NCBI RefSeq assembly: GCF_011764545.1
Contig: NZ_AP022870.1
Span: forward strand, 3,270,001-3,334,000
DNA length: 64,000 nucleotides
Source: Phytohabitans flavus
Lineage (GTDB): Bacteria > Actinomycetota > Actinomycetes > Mycobacteriales > Micromonosporaceae
Reading direction: 5' to 3'
The notes under the pieces were generated by a model. It was not told where the DNA came from. It did not search any database and saw only the letters and a program-made list of their open reading frames with translations. The translations under genes and the position numbers were made by a program. Below, piece by piece: positions 26,377 to 34,277 of this stretch (the first letter of the stretch is position 1; each line of letters starts with the position of its first letter).

Positions 26377-27060
26377 GTGAGCGACGCACATGGGAGTTCC
26401 GGCGCGGGCCGGCAGCCGATCTGGGCCAGGCCCGAGCGCGGCAGCCGAGGCCCCGTACCGGCACACAGCCGGGACGCCATCGTCACCGCCGCGATCGCCC
26501 TGGCCGACGCCGACGGAATCGCCGCGGTGTCGATGCGTGCCGTCGCCACCGCGCTGGGCACCAGCGCCGGGTCGCTCTACAGGTACCTGTCGACCCGCGA
26601 CGACCTACTGGACCTCATGACGGACCGGGTCATCGGCGAGCTGCGACCGTACCCGCCAGCCAGCGACGACGACTGGCTGGACACGATGGTCCAGCTGGCC
26701 AACCGGCAGTTGGCGCTCTACAGGCGCCATCCCTGGCTGCTCGACATCATCCACCGCGCCGGTACCGGCCCGGAAAACCTGGCCTGGTTCGACACCTGCC
26801 TGCGGCTCCTGGAGCCCGTCCCGTGCCCCGTGACCGCCAAGTTCGAGGCGATCGCGATGATGACCGGTGTGGTCAGCCTCTTCGCCCGCAGCGAGGCCAC
26901 CGCCGGGACGTTCACCCTCGCCGGCGTCGACCTCGCGCCCTACCCACACCTCGCCGCGGCGTTCAGCCAGCCCGCGGGCCCCGCGTCCCCCGACGACCTC
27001 TTCGGAAGGATCCTTCGAATCCTGCTGACCGGGCTGCTCACCACCGAACCAACGGACTAG
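26377..27060 (+). CDS. TetR-family transcriptional regulator
   Basis: The protein has 227 residues. The N-terminal helix-turn-helix spans about 33-80: AIVTAAIALADADGIAAVSM, then RAVATALGTSAGSLYRYLS with recognition helix ending in SLYRYL. The C-terminal part resembles TetR_C-type ligand domains (LYRRHPWLLDIIHRAG). The start is GTG 26377; no good Shine-Dalgarno is visible and the 5' leader is short, so leaderless or weak initiation is possible. It probably represses itself and the adjacent hydrolase through the palindrome at 26341-26365. Confidence 0.88.
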   Translation: MSDAHGSSGAGRQPIWARPERGSRGPVPAHSRDAIVTAAIALADADGIAAVSMRAVATALGTSAGSLYRYLSTRDDLLDLMTDRVIGELRPYPPASDDDWLDTMVQLANRQLALYRRHPWLLDIIHRAGTGPENLAWFDTCLRLLEPVPCPVTAKFEAIAMMTGVVSLFARSEATAGTFTLAGVDLAPYPHLAAAFSQPAGPASPDDLFGRILRILLTGLLTTEPTD

Positions 27061-27114
27061 ATGTCCTCAAACAGAGAGATTTGAGCTACCGCGATCTCCG
27101 CGGTGGTCCGGACC
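27061..27114 (-). repeat. Left flank of repeat C interrupted by the IS element
   Basis: Read on the minus strand, this stretch continues 28716-28687 once the insertion is removed. The joined sequence matches the uninterrupted copy at 49561-49619: shared GGTGAGGCCGCGGGAGC, then GGTC(C/T)GGACC, AC(C/T)GCGGA, TCGCGGTAGC and CAA-ATCTC. No gene is visible in 27061-27114. Confidence 0.7.
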
Positions 27115-28696
27115 CAATGCCACTCACCTTAAGTTGATCTTGGGTTGGGGTGTGTTGGTCCGGGCGGGTTGTGGTGGGACCGGTGACGATCGCTGGTTGT
27201 GGTCGGTGATGGTGCGGCGGCTGTTGGTGGCCGGTTGACGGACTGGATCTCGGTTGGGGTACTCGCGGCGTCGGTGCCACGGGACGTGGTCGACGAGGCG
27301 GTCATGGTGTGTGATCGTCAGCCGCGGCGTTCGGATGGGAAGTTGCCGGCGCATGTGATGGTGTATTTCGCGATGGCGTTGGCGTTGTTCGCCGAGGACG
27401 ACTACGAGGGTGTGCTGGCCCGGCTGGCGGAACCGTTGATGCAGTGGGGCTGCTGGGATCGTAGTTGGTCGATGCCGGGGTCGGCGGGGATCACGCAGGC
27501 CCGGCAGCGGCTGGGGTCGGACGTGGTACGGGAGGTGTTCGAGCGGGTCGCCCGGCCGGTGTGTGAGCAGTTGACTCGGGGGGCCTGGCTGGCCGGGCGG
27601 CGGCTGGTGTCGATCGACGGGTTCGAGTGTGATCTGCCGGACAGCCCTGCGAACGGGGAGTACTTCGGCTACGCCGGCGGGGCGGGACGTTCGGCGTTCC
27701 CGAAAGCACGGGTGGTGAGCCTGGTCGAGTCGGGTTCGCACGCCCCGATCGGTGCCACGATCGGGCCGATCGTGGGCAAGGGACTGGGCGAGCAGAGCCT
27801 GGCCCGCAACCTGTTCGGGCTGCTGGAACCGGGCATGCTGCTGCTGGCCGACCGGAACTTCCACAGCTGGCCGGACTGGTTGGCCGCCACTGCCACCGGC
27901 GCGGACCTGTTGTGGCGGGTCGGTGCCAGCGGCCGTGGTGGCATGGCCCTGCCGGTCGTGGCGGCCCTGGCCGACGGGTCGTACCTGACCGTGCTCTACG
28001 CCTCCCGCACGCGCCAGCCCGAACGGGACCGGATCCTGGCCGCCGCCCGCGCTGGCCACGACTTCGATCAGCAACGGGCCCGGATCGCCCGGGTCGTCGA
28101 ATACGAGGTCACCAACCGCGGCGAACCCGACCAGACCGAACCGATCCGCCTGCTGTCCACCATCCTCGACCCCGTCCAGGCCCCCGCTCACACGCTGGCC
28201 GCCGCCTACCACGAACGCTGGGAACACGAAACCGGCAACGGCCAACTCAAGACCCACCTACGCGGCCCCGGCCGGATCCTGCGCTCACGCAGCCCCGACA
28301 TGGTCATCCAGGAAATCTACGGCTACCTGCTCACCCACCACGCGATCAGCGCCCTGATCTGCCGCGCCGCCACCGAGGCCGACATCGACCCCGACCAAGT
28401 CAAATTCCTGCGCACCGTACGCATCGTGCGCCGCCGGATCACCGACCCGGCGGCCTTTTCCCCCTGACCGCCTGCAACACCTGCTCACCGCGATCCACGC
28501 CGAGATCACCACACCTCGACACCTACACCCCCACCGACGACATCGTTCCTACCCCCGCGTCGTCAAACGCATGCGCCACAACAGCTACCGGATCAAACAA
28601 CCCCACGACACCGGCACCCGCCATACCGGACCGCCCACCATCAAACTCCAACCCACCACAACATCAACTTAAGCTGAGTGGCATTGGGTCCGGACC
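27105..28696 (+). mobile_element. IS4-family insertion sequence with 10-bp target duplication
   Basis: The element proper spans 27115-28686 (1572 bp). Its 24-bp terminal inverted repeats (27115-27138 and 28663-28686) read CAATGCCACTCA, then C or G, then CTTAAGTTGAT, with one mismatch. The CAATGCC end resembles that of IS4. Both sides carry GGTCCGGACC (27105-27114, 28687-28696), which is self-complementary. The related uninterrupted sequence at 49581-49590 carries one copy of the site (GGTCTGGACC), showing these are target duplicates and not part of the inverted repeat. Confidence 0.88.
27199..28672 (+). CDS. IS4-family DDE transposase (frame break near the C-terminus)
   Basis: The catalytic triad is visible: Asp in SIDGFECDLPDS near residue 138, Asp in LLADRNFHSW near 217, and Glu in YHERWEHETGNGQLK near 337, with the Y-(2)-R-(3)-E-(6)-K arrangement of the family. 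The printed frame stops at 28467 (422 residues). Shifting frame within the C5 run 28460-28464 extends it with DRLQHLLTAIHAEI and SYPRVVKRMRHNSYRIK to a stop at 28672 inside the right inverted repeat, about 490 residues. That tail is typical of full-length relatives. Unlike the other breaks in this window, this one is a gain of a base. The true start could be later (TTG or GTG in the TDWIS region). Confidence 0.85.
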
Positions 28697-28824
28697 GCTG
28701 CTCCCGCGGCCTCACCCTCCGCGGTTCACAAGCCAACCCCTGGCCGGCATGGCCGGCGGTGAGGCCGCGGCCCGCCTGCCGCACGCACGGGTCGCCGATG
28801 GCCGGCCTAGTCGCAGATGCATGC

Positions 28825-28930
28825 CCTTGATCGGTGGGCGCTCTGGTCGTCCGTGGCGATCCGTTGCCCCCGCAGGGGCAATTTTTCGCCACGGACGCGG
28901 CGCGACGCAGCGCTAGCGTGTCGATCAAGG
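28825..28930. repeat. Repeat A, copy 1 (MITE-like hairpin element)
   Basis: This 106-bp element is bounded by perfect 9-bp inverted ends CCTTGATCG and CGATCAAGG. Inside are two nested stems. The outer is GTCCGTGGCGA (28849-28859) with TCGCCACGGAC (28886-28896), and the inner is TTGCCCC (28864-28870) with GGGGCAA (28875-28881). It sits in the 790-bp non-coding interval 28468-29257, which otherwise holds the IS tail, a 12-bp hairpin at 28705-28769 and repeat B copy 1. Related copies are at 49370-49487 and 58295-58401. Confidence 0.75.
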
Positions 28931-29014
28931 AGGTCTGCGGTCGTGGGGTCCGCGGCTGGGCGCGGCCACGCGCCCAGCTCGAGAGCTCGCGGAAACAGGA
29001 ACCCCCACGGGGTT

Positions 29015-29134
29015 GGGCTTGGACCGCGGAGCCGGCAGCAGAGGTCGGGGAACTCGGCGAGCGCCAGCGAGCCGCCGACCGCAGCGGTGCCCGCGGGAGC
29101 ATACGGTCAGCGACTGGCGCGGGCCGGGGAAAAT
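29015..29134 (+). repeat. Repeat B, copy 1
   Basis: This is about 120 bp shared with 58704-58823 (same strand) and 57747-57865 (opposite strand). Common blocks are GGGCTTGG, CGCGGAGC, GGCAGC, GGCGAGC, GCGAGCCGCCG, GGTGCCCGCGGGAGCATACG and CTGGCGCGG. It follows repeat A copy 1 by 84 bp. One frame gives a conserved peptide (VPAGAYG) in all three copies, but there is no start, Shine-Dalgarno or common stop, so coding is unlikely. Confidence 0.7.
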
Positions 29135-29257
29135 ACCCTGTCTCAAGAAATTGAATGTGACCCGAGCCCGTGTGTCAGATTCGGTGGGCGGGTGTACGCG
29201 TTCACTACCCTGCCGGCAGCGGCTGGACGCCGCACACTATCGCGGAGGTGACCTCAG

Positions 29258-30439
29258 GTGTCTGACACGGCGCCGACAATCGCACAGGATCCGGACAATC
29301 CCGCGACCAGCGAGGCGGTCCCCGAGCCCCGCCAGGCCGAGCCCGGACCGCCAGCGGCTGATGACCCAGTGACCGGCGAGCAGGGCGCGGGCCGGTTTGG
29401 CAAGCCCGGGGCGCCGCTGTCGAGGTCGCCGTTCGTGGTCGGGTTTACCGCTGGCCTGGGCCTGCTGCTGGCGTACACCTTCTTCCTGGTCATCCAGGAC
29501 GCCGCCTCCATCCTCATCCTCATCTTCATCGCGTTGTTCCTCGCCGTCGGCCTCAACCCCGCCGTCGTACGCCTGCAACGCTGGGGCCTGCCGCGCGGCC
29601 TCGCGGTGGCTGGTGTGGGGCTCGGCGTCCTGGTCCTGCTCGCCGCCGGCCTGCTCGCGCTTGTCCCACCCGTGGTCACCCAGACAAGCGCCCTGGTGGA
29701 AAACCTGCCCGAATACATCAACCAGATGCGGCGCAGCGAGGCCCTGCGCGATCTCAACGAGCAGTACCAGGTGATCGACCGCCTCCAGTCCGCCGCGACC
29801 GCCACCAACATGACCAGGGCCGCCGGCGGGGTACTCGGCGGCGCCCAGGCCGTGTTCGGCGCGCTGTTCAACGTCCTCACCGTCGTCGTCCTGACCATCT
29901 ACTTCCTGGCCGCGTTCGACCGGCTCCGGCTCGGCGCCTACAAGCTCGTCCCCGCCTCCCGCCGCGCGCGCGTCCAGGGCATCGGCGACGAGATCCTGGC
30001 CAAGGTCGGCGCGTTCATGGCCGGCGCCCTCGCCATCGCGTTGATCGCCGGTGTGGCGACCTGGATCTTCCTGGTCATCGTCGGAGTGACCTACCCGTTC
30101 GCGCTCGCGGTCGTCGTCGCCGTGTGCGACCTGATCCCCCAGGTCGGCGCCACGATCGGCGCGGTCGTGGTGAGCGCGGTCGGCTTCGCCACCGGCGGCG
30201 TGAGCGTCGGCATCACCTGCATCGTGTTCTTCGTCGTCTACCAGCAGTTGGAAAACTTCGTCATCTACCCGAAGGTGATGCGCCGCGCGGTCAAGGTCAG
30301 CGACCTCGCCGCGATCCTCGCCGCCCTGCTCGGCATCGCGCTACTCGGCGTGATCGGCGCCCTCATCGCGATCCCCGCCGTGGCCGCCGTCCAGCTCATC
30401 GTGCGCGAGATTGTCCTACCCCGCCAAGAGCAGAGCTAG
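29258..30439 (+). CDS. AI-2E-family membrane transporter-like protein (PerM/YdiK type)
   Basis: The 393-residue protein has a hydrophilic Pro-rich N-terminus (1-55), then paired membrane helices near 60-100, an extracytoplasmic helical stretch (ALVENLPEYINQMRR), and C-terminal helices. These carry the family hallmark LIPQVGATIGAVVVSAVGF near 290 and QQLENFVIYPKVMRRAVKVSDL near 330. Family members include autoinducer-2 exporters, permeases of unknown cargo and Na+/H+ antiporters. GGAGGTG lies 8 nt before GTG 29258. The operon partner is the small unknown gene downstream. Cargo is unknown. Confidence 0.87.
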   Translation: MSDTAPTIAQDPDNPATSEAVPEPRQAEPGPPAADDPVTGEQGAGRFGKPGAPLSRSPFVVGFTAGLGLLLAYTFFLVIQDAASILILIFIALFLAVGLNPAVVRLQRWGLPRGLAVAGVGLGVLVLLAAGLLALVPPVVTQTSALVENLPEYINQMRRSEALRDLNEQYQVIDRLQSAATATNMTRAAGGVLGGAQAVFGALFNVLTVVVLTIYFLAAFDRLRLGAYKLVPASRRARVQGIGDEILAKVGAFMAGALAIALIAGVATWIFLVIVGVTYPFALAVVVAVCDLIPQVGATIGAVVVSAVGFATGGVSVGITCIVFFVVYQQLENFVIYPKVMRRAVKVSDLAAILAALLGIALLGVIGALIAIPAVAAVQLIVREIVLPRQEQS

Positions 30440-30445
30440 GGTCCG

Positions 30446-30919
30446 ATGAGTACTACGTGGCGCCACCTGCCAGCACCCGCCCAGGCCATCGCGGTCGCCG
30501 CTTCGGACGCCGTCGCCGCCGCACAGGCGCGCGACCGGGACGGGCTCGAGGCCGCCGTCGGACCCCTTGCCGCCGCCGAGGGGTCCGGCCTGGTGCTGGG
30601 CGCGGTGGTCAGGCTCCTCCTGGAGGAGGCACACCCCGACGGGCTGGCCGGCGACGACGTCCGCCGGGTCATCGAAGACTGCGTACGAGCCGCCGCGGTA
30701 TGGGAGCCGGCCGTCGATCCCCATGCGCTCCTCGTCCTGCTAGCGGGCGCGTTGGGCGTCCACGACCAGGACGAGGAGGCGCAGGGCCCGGCACCCGAAG
30801 CACTGGCCCGGCATGCGGCACTGCTCGTCGCCCACCTGTTGAACACGCCGCGGCGTCCACTCGCGGGATACCTGACGGCGGCGTTCACCGAGATCGAACG
30901 CACCGAACTGATGGACTGA
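30446..30919 (+). CDS. Protein of unknown function, Ala/Leu-rich helical
   Basis: The family is not recognised. The 157 residues are acidic and Ala-rich with predicted helices throughout (AQAIAVAASDAVAAAQARD, GLVLGAVVRLLLEEAHPDG, RHAALLVAHLLNTP). There is no membrane segment, signal peptide or metal motif. The start is 6 nt after the AI-2E-like stop with a weak AGGG, so it is probably co-transcribed with it. Codon use and third-position G+C match the neighbours, which supports real coding. It converges with the sigma factor gene 9 bp away. Confidence 0.6.
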   Translation: MSTTWRHLPAPAQAIAVAASDAVAAAQARDRDGLEAAVGPLAAAEGSGLVLGAVVRLLLEEAHPDGLAGDDVRRVIEDCVRAAAVWEPAVDPHALLVLLAGALGVHDQDEEAQGPAPEALARHAALLVAHLLNTPRRPLAGYLTAAFTEIERTELMD

Positions 30920-30928
30920 CCGCCGTTG

Positions 30929-31480
30929 TCAGGCCGCAGGCACGGTTAGCCGCCGGCGGAGGCGGGCGAGGTGGGCGCGGGCTGTGGACGGCGGGATGCC
31001 GAGGATCACGGCGATCTCCGGCGACCGGTACCGGAGCGCCAGAAGCCGCAGGATCTCGCGTTGCCGTGTGGGCAGGTTGGCGAGGAGCGCGGCCGCCGCC
31101 GCCCGGCTGACCACGGTGCCCTCCGGGTCGCCGTCGGGTCCGGATGCCGTGGCGTCGGCGACGCGCGCGACGTCGTCGGTGGTCAGTTCGGGTCGGCGCC
31201 GCCGTGCCCGGTAGTGGTCGTGTACCAGGTTGCGGGCGATCGCCAGCAGCCAGGCCCGCGGCCCCACGTCCCGCCAGGTGAAGGTGCCGAGCCTGGTGAG
31301 CGCCCGCAGAAACGTCTCGGACGTCAGGTCCTCCGCCGCCTCCCGCTGGCTGACCCGGGCGTGGACGAACCGGAAGATCTCGTCCGCGTGGGCCCGGTAC
31401 AGCAGGGCGAACGCGCCCATGTCTCCGTCCTGCGCCCGGCGGACGATCGCCTCCTCGCTCAGCGCCGCATGGCCACTCAT
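30929..31480 (-). CDS. ECF-type RNA polymerase sigma factor
   Basis: The protein has 183 residues. Region 2 is at about 24-90 (ALLYRAHADEIFRFVHARV, EAAEDLTSETFLRALTRL, then DVGPRAWLLAIARNLVHDHYR). Region 4 is at about 130-180 (LANLPTRQREILRLLALRYRSPEIA, then GIPPSTARAHLARLRRRL). The ATG follows the transporter stop by 2 bp, making it the last gene of the heptose operon. No anti-sigma gene is adjacent, and no C-terminal extension exists that could replace one. It may drive further targets when the operon is on. Confidence 0.9.
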   Translation of the reverse strand: MSGHAALSEEAIVRRAQDGDMGAFALLYRAHADEIFRFVHARVSQREAAEDLTSETFLRALTRLGTFTWRDVGPRAWLLAIARNLVHDHYRARRRRPELTTDDVARVADATASGPDGDPEGTVVSRAAAAALLANLPTRQREILRLLALRYRSPEIAVILGIPPSTARAHLARLRRRLTVPAA

Positions 31481-31482
31481 CC

Positions 31483-32676
31483 CTACGCCACCACCGACTC
31501 GTCGGGGGCTGTCACGCGCCGGTCGGCCACCGAGACGGCGCGCGCCGCCGCCGCGGTCACCAGGAGCAGGAGCGCGGGTACCACCAGGGCGGCGGACAGT
31601 CCGACGACCTGCGCCGCCGCCCCGATCAGGCCGGGGCCGACCGAGAAGCCGAGGTAGCCGATGGTGGCGACCCGCGCGACCGACGTCGCCGCGCTCTGGC
31701 CGGGGAGCCGGCTCGCCGCCGCGAGGACGGTCGGCAGGGTGTACGAGAGTCCGGCGCCGAGTAGCGTGAAGCCGATCATGCCGGCCGTCGGCGTCTGCCC
31801 GATCACGCCGATCAGCAGGCCGGCCGCGGCACAGAGCAGCGCACCGCGGAAGGCGGGGACCGCGCCGTACCGCTGTCGCAGCCGATCCCCGGTGAACCGC
31901 CCGACGACCATCATCGTGGCGAACGCGCCGAACCCGAGGGCCGCCACGCCGGGACTGGCGCCGAGCTCGTCCCGCAGGAATACCGAGCTCCAGTCACCGA
32001 CGCTGCCCTCCGCCAGCGTGCAGCAGAAAGCGAGGAGGCCGAGCGTCGTCAGCTGCGCGGACCACCGCTTCGGGCGCGGCGCTGGCGCCCGCTCTGGTTC
32101 GGGCCGGCGCCGCATGTCCACTGTGGAGGGGAACAGCAGGCGGGCCGCGGCCGCCCCGCCCGCCAGGCAGGCGAGCGCGACGACCGCGAAGTGTGGCCGC
32201 GTGCCGAGGCCGGCGTACGCGGCGAGAGACCCGATGCCGGCGCCGGCGATGACGCCGACGCTGTGCATCGCGTGCAGGCCGGAGAAGAGTGGCTGCCCGT
32301 GCCGTACCTCGACCGCGGCGCCGTGTGAGTTGACCGCGACGTCGACGACGCTGTTGAGGATGCCGAAGAGCACCAGGCACACGGCGAGGCTCTGCATGCC
32401 GCCGGCCAGCGCCGGCGGGATGAGCGCCACGGAGAAGAGCGGCAGGAACACCCGCAACGTGGCCCGACTTCCCAGGCGCGGCACGACCATGGCACCCACC
32501 TGGAGGCCGAGGACCGAGCCGAGGTGTTCGGCCATCAGCACCGCGGCGAGGCCGCCGTCGCCGAGGCTGAGGCCGTCTTTGACCGCGGGTATCCTGGCCG
32601 CCCAACTGGCGAAGATCAGGCCGGTCAGGAAGAGGATGACGGACAGGCCGACCCGGGCCCGGCGGGTCTCGCGCAC
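31483..32676 (-). CDS. MFS transporter (YbjJ/fucose-permease-like)
   Basis: The 397-residue protein has about 12 membrane helices and a central cytoplasmic loop (MRRRPEPERAPAPRPKRW, ~195-212). RIPAVKDGLSLGDGGLAAVL near residue 28 and GILNSVVDVAVNSHG near 112 are typical of the YbjJ/FucP-like branch. AAGGAGG lies 6 nt before GTG 32676. It follows the heptose kinase gene by 21 bp in the same operon, so export (or uptake) of the sugar product is the obvious proposal. Direction cannot be read from sequence. Confidence 0.88.
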   Translation of the reverse strand: MRETRRARVGLSVILFLTGLIFASWAARIPAVKDGLSLGDGGLAAVLMAEHLGSVLGLQVGAMVVPRLGSRATLRVFLPLFSVALIPPALAGGMQSLAVCLVLFGILNSVVDVAVNSHGAAVEVRHGQPLFSGLHAMHSVGVIAGAGIGSLAAYAGLGTRPHFAVVALACLAGGAAAARLLFPSTVDMRRRPEPERAPAPRPKRWSAQLTTLGLLAFCCTLAEGSVGDWSSVFLRDELGASPGVAALGFGAFATMMVVGRFTGDRLRQRYGAVPAFRGALLCAAAGLLIGVIGQTPTAGMIGFTLLGAGLSYTLPTVLAAASRLPGQSAATSVARVATIGYLGFSVGPGLIGAAAQVVGLSAALVVPALLLLVTAAAARAVSVADRRVTAPDESVVA

Positions 32677-32697
32677 GTGCTGCCTCCTTCTAACCGG

Positions 32698-33693
32698 TCA
32701 GGTGGTGACGAGGGCCGCGGCGCGGGTGTTGAGCAGGACGGTGCTGCCGTGCCGGTCGAAGGAGAACGTCATCTGCCGCGGGTTGCCCAAGGCGGCGCGC
32801 ACCTGGGCGTGCCGGTGTGGTGGGCACAGGAAGAGGAAGAATCCGCCGCCGCCCGCGCCGAGCAGCTTGCCGCCGTACGCGCCGGCCTGGCGTGCCCGCT
32901 CGTACATGGTGTCGAGCTGCTGGTCGTGAATCTTGTCGGACAGCTCCCGTTTGCGCTGCCAGCTCTCGTCCAGCAGCCGCCCGAGCTCCCGTACCTCGCC
33001 GCGCAGCAGCAGTTCGTGACCGGTGGCGACGTGTGACTTCAGCGCGTGGAGCTGGTCGAGGCGCCGGTCGATGTTGGCCTTCTGGTCGCTGAGGATGTCG
33101 GACGCGCGGCGGGTCCGTCCGGTGTAGAGGATCAGGGCGTGGCGGTGGAACTCGGCCAGGTGCGCGGCCGGTACGAGGACCCGCTGGGCGGTGACGCTCC
33201 CGTCGGGGTGGAAGCGGTACTCACGCCAGTCGCCGAACGCGGCCGCGTACTGGTCCTGCTTGCCGATCGGCTGCCCGAGCACGTCGATCTCGATGCGGCA
33301 CGCGGCCTCCGCCAGCTCCGCCGGCCCGGGTGCCGCGCCCTGGTAGGCCAGCAGCGCGTTGAGCAGCCCGACGGCCAGCGCGCTGGACGAGCCGAGCCCG
33401 CTCCCCCCGGCGGGTACATCGGACATGCAGGAGATCTCGAGCCCACCGGAGATGCCGGCGGCGACGAGGCATTCGCGGATCACTCCGTTGCGGATGTCGT
33501 GCACGTGCCCGGTGCGCTCCTGCGTCCAGTGGTTGACCACCAGCTCGTCGTCCCAGCGGGGCTTGACGGCGACGTGGACGTGCTTGTCGATGGCGAAGCT
33601 CAGCACGGAGCCACCGGCACGGCGGTAGTAGTCGGCGAGGTCGGTACCGCCGCCGAAGAGGCTGATCCGCAGCGGGGTCTGGGTGACGATCAT
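32698..33693 (-). CDS. hddA: D-glycero-alpha-D-manno-heptose 7-phosphate kinase (HddA-like GHMP kinase)
   Basis: The 331-residue GHMP kinase has TPLRISLFGGGTDLADYY at the N-terminus, the ATP loop PAGGSGLGSSSALAVGLL near 95-112, and the C-terminal GGKLLGAGGGGFFLF near 278-292. These features, especially the FGGGTD opening, mark HddA and related heptose or fucose kinases. It would phosphorylate D-glycero-D-manno-heptose 7-phosphate at C1. It overlaps gmhA by ATGA, so isomerase and kinase are co-translated, in pathway order. Confidence 0.88.
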   Translation of the reverse strand: MIVTQTPLRISLFGGGTDLADYYRRAGGSVLSFAIDKHVHVAVKPRWDDELVVNHWTQERTGHVHDIRNGVIRECLVAAGISGGLEISCMSDVPAGGSGLGSSSALAVGLLNALLAYQGAAPGPAELAEAACRIEIDVLGQPIGKQDQYAAAFGDWREYRFHPDGSVTAQRVLVPAAHLAEFHRHALILYTGRTRRASDILSDQKANIDRRLDQLHALKSHVATGHELLLRGEVRELGRLLDESWQRKRELSDKIHDQQLDTMYERARQAGAYGGKLLGAGGGGFFLFLCPPHRHAQVRAALGNPRQMTFSFDRHGSTVLLNTRAAALVTT

Positions 33694-34265
33694 CGGTCCC
33701 GGCTCCCCAGGTAGTCCTTGAGGACGGTCATCATCAAGTGGTTCATCGCCAGGTGCACGTCTTCGACCTTCTGCATGTCGGGCACCGGCACGTGGATGCA
33801 GTGGTCGGCGAGTTCGCGCAGCTGCCCGCCGTCGTAGCCGACCAGCGCGACGGTCTCCACGTCGCGACCCTTGGCGTACCGCACGGCCTCCACCACGTTC
33901 GGGGAGTTGCCGCTGCCGGAGATGGCGATGACCAGGTCGGTGGGATCGAGCAGCGAGTGCAGCTGGTGCACGAAGACCTGGTCGTACCCGATGTCGTTGG
34001 CGACGGCGAGCACGGTCGGCACGTTGTCGTTCAGGCAGGCGAGCCGGAAGCTGGCCCCGATGCCCTTGTTGAAGTCGGTGACGAAGTGTGAGGCGGTGGA
34101 GGCGCTGCCCCCGTTGCCGAATATGTAGACCGAGCCCGCCCGGTCGTGTACCCGGACCAGCGTGTCGATGACCGCGGTCACCTGGTCGACGTCGACCTGG
34201 TCGATGACCTTCTTGAGCTCGTCCAAATACTGGCTGGCGCCGAGCGCGAGGCTGGTGGCGTCCAT
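33690..34265 (-). CDS. gmhA: Sedoheptulose 7-phosphate isomerase (GmhA-like SIS protein)
   Basis: The 191-residue SIS-domain protein has phosphate-binding FGNGGSASTASHF near 50-62, ANDIGYDQVF near 90, ISGSGNSPNVVEA near 113, and the catalytic-region KVEDVHLAMNHL near 172. In GmhA the Glu and His of that last motif act in the ketose-aldose isomerisation. It would convert sedoheptulose 7-phosphate to D-glycero-D-manno-heptose 7-phosphate, the entry step of the operon. It starts 12 bp after the HddC-GmhB gene. Confidence 0.87.
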   Translation of the reverse strand: MDATSLALGASQYLDELKKVIDQVDVDQVTAVIDTLVRVHDRAGSVYIFGNGGSASTASHFVTDFNKGIGASFRLACLNDNVPTVLAVANDIGYDQVFVHQLHSLLDPTDLVIAISGSGNSPNVVEAVRYAKGRDVETVALVGYDGGQLRELADHCIHVPVPDMQKVEDVHLAMNHLMMTVLKDYLGSRDR

Positions 34266-34277
34266 TGTGTCCTCCGT

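Noticed and set aside
27105..27138. A 34-bp terminal inverted repeat including GGTCCGGACC
   Set aside because: The uninterrupted relative at 49561-49619 contains one copy of the 10-mer, so it is target duplication and the true inverted repeat begins at CAATGCC.
28825..28930. Repeat A as a CRISPR array or tRNA-like gene
   Set aside because: There is one palindromic unit per locus with no regular repeat-spacer pattern, and no cloverleaf or anticodon arm.
28468..29257. Genes in the interval between the transposase and the AI-2E-like gene
   Set aside because: Open frames there are low-complexity Arg/Ala/Gly-rich shadows across the IS tail and repeats; nothing resembles a known protein.
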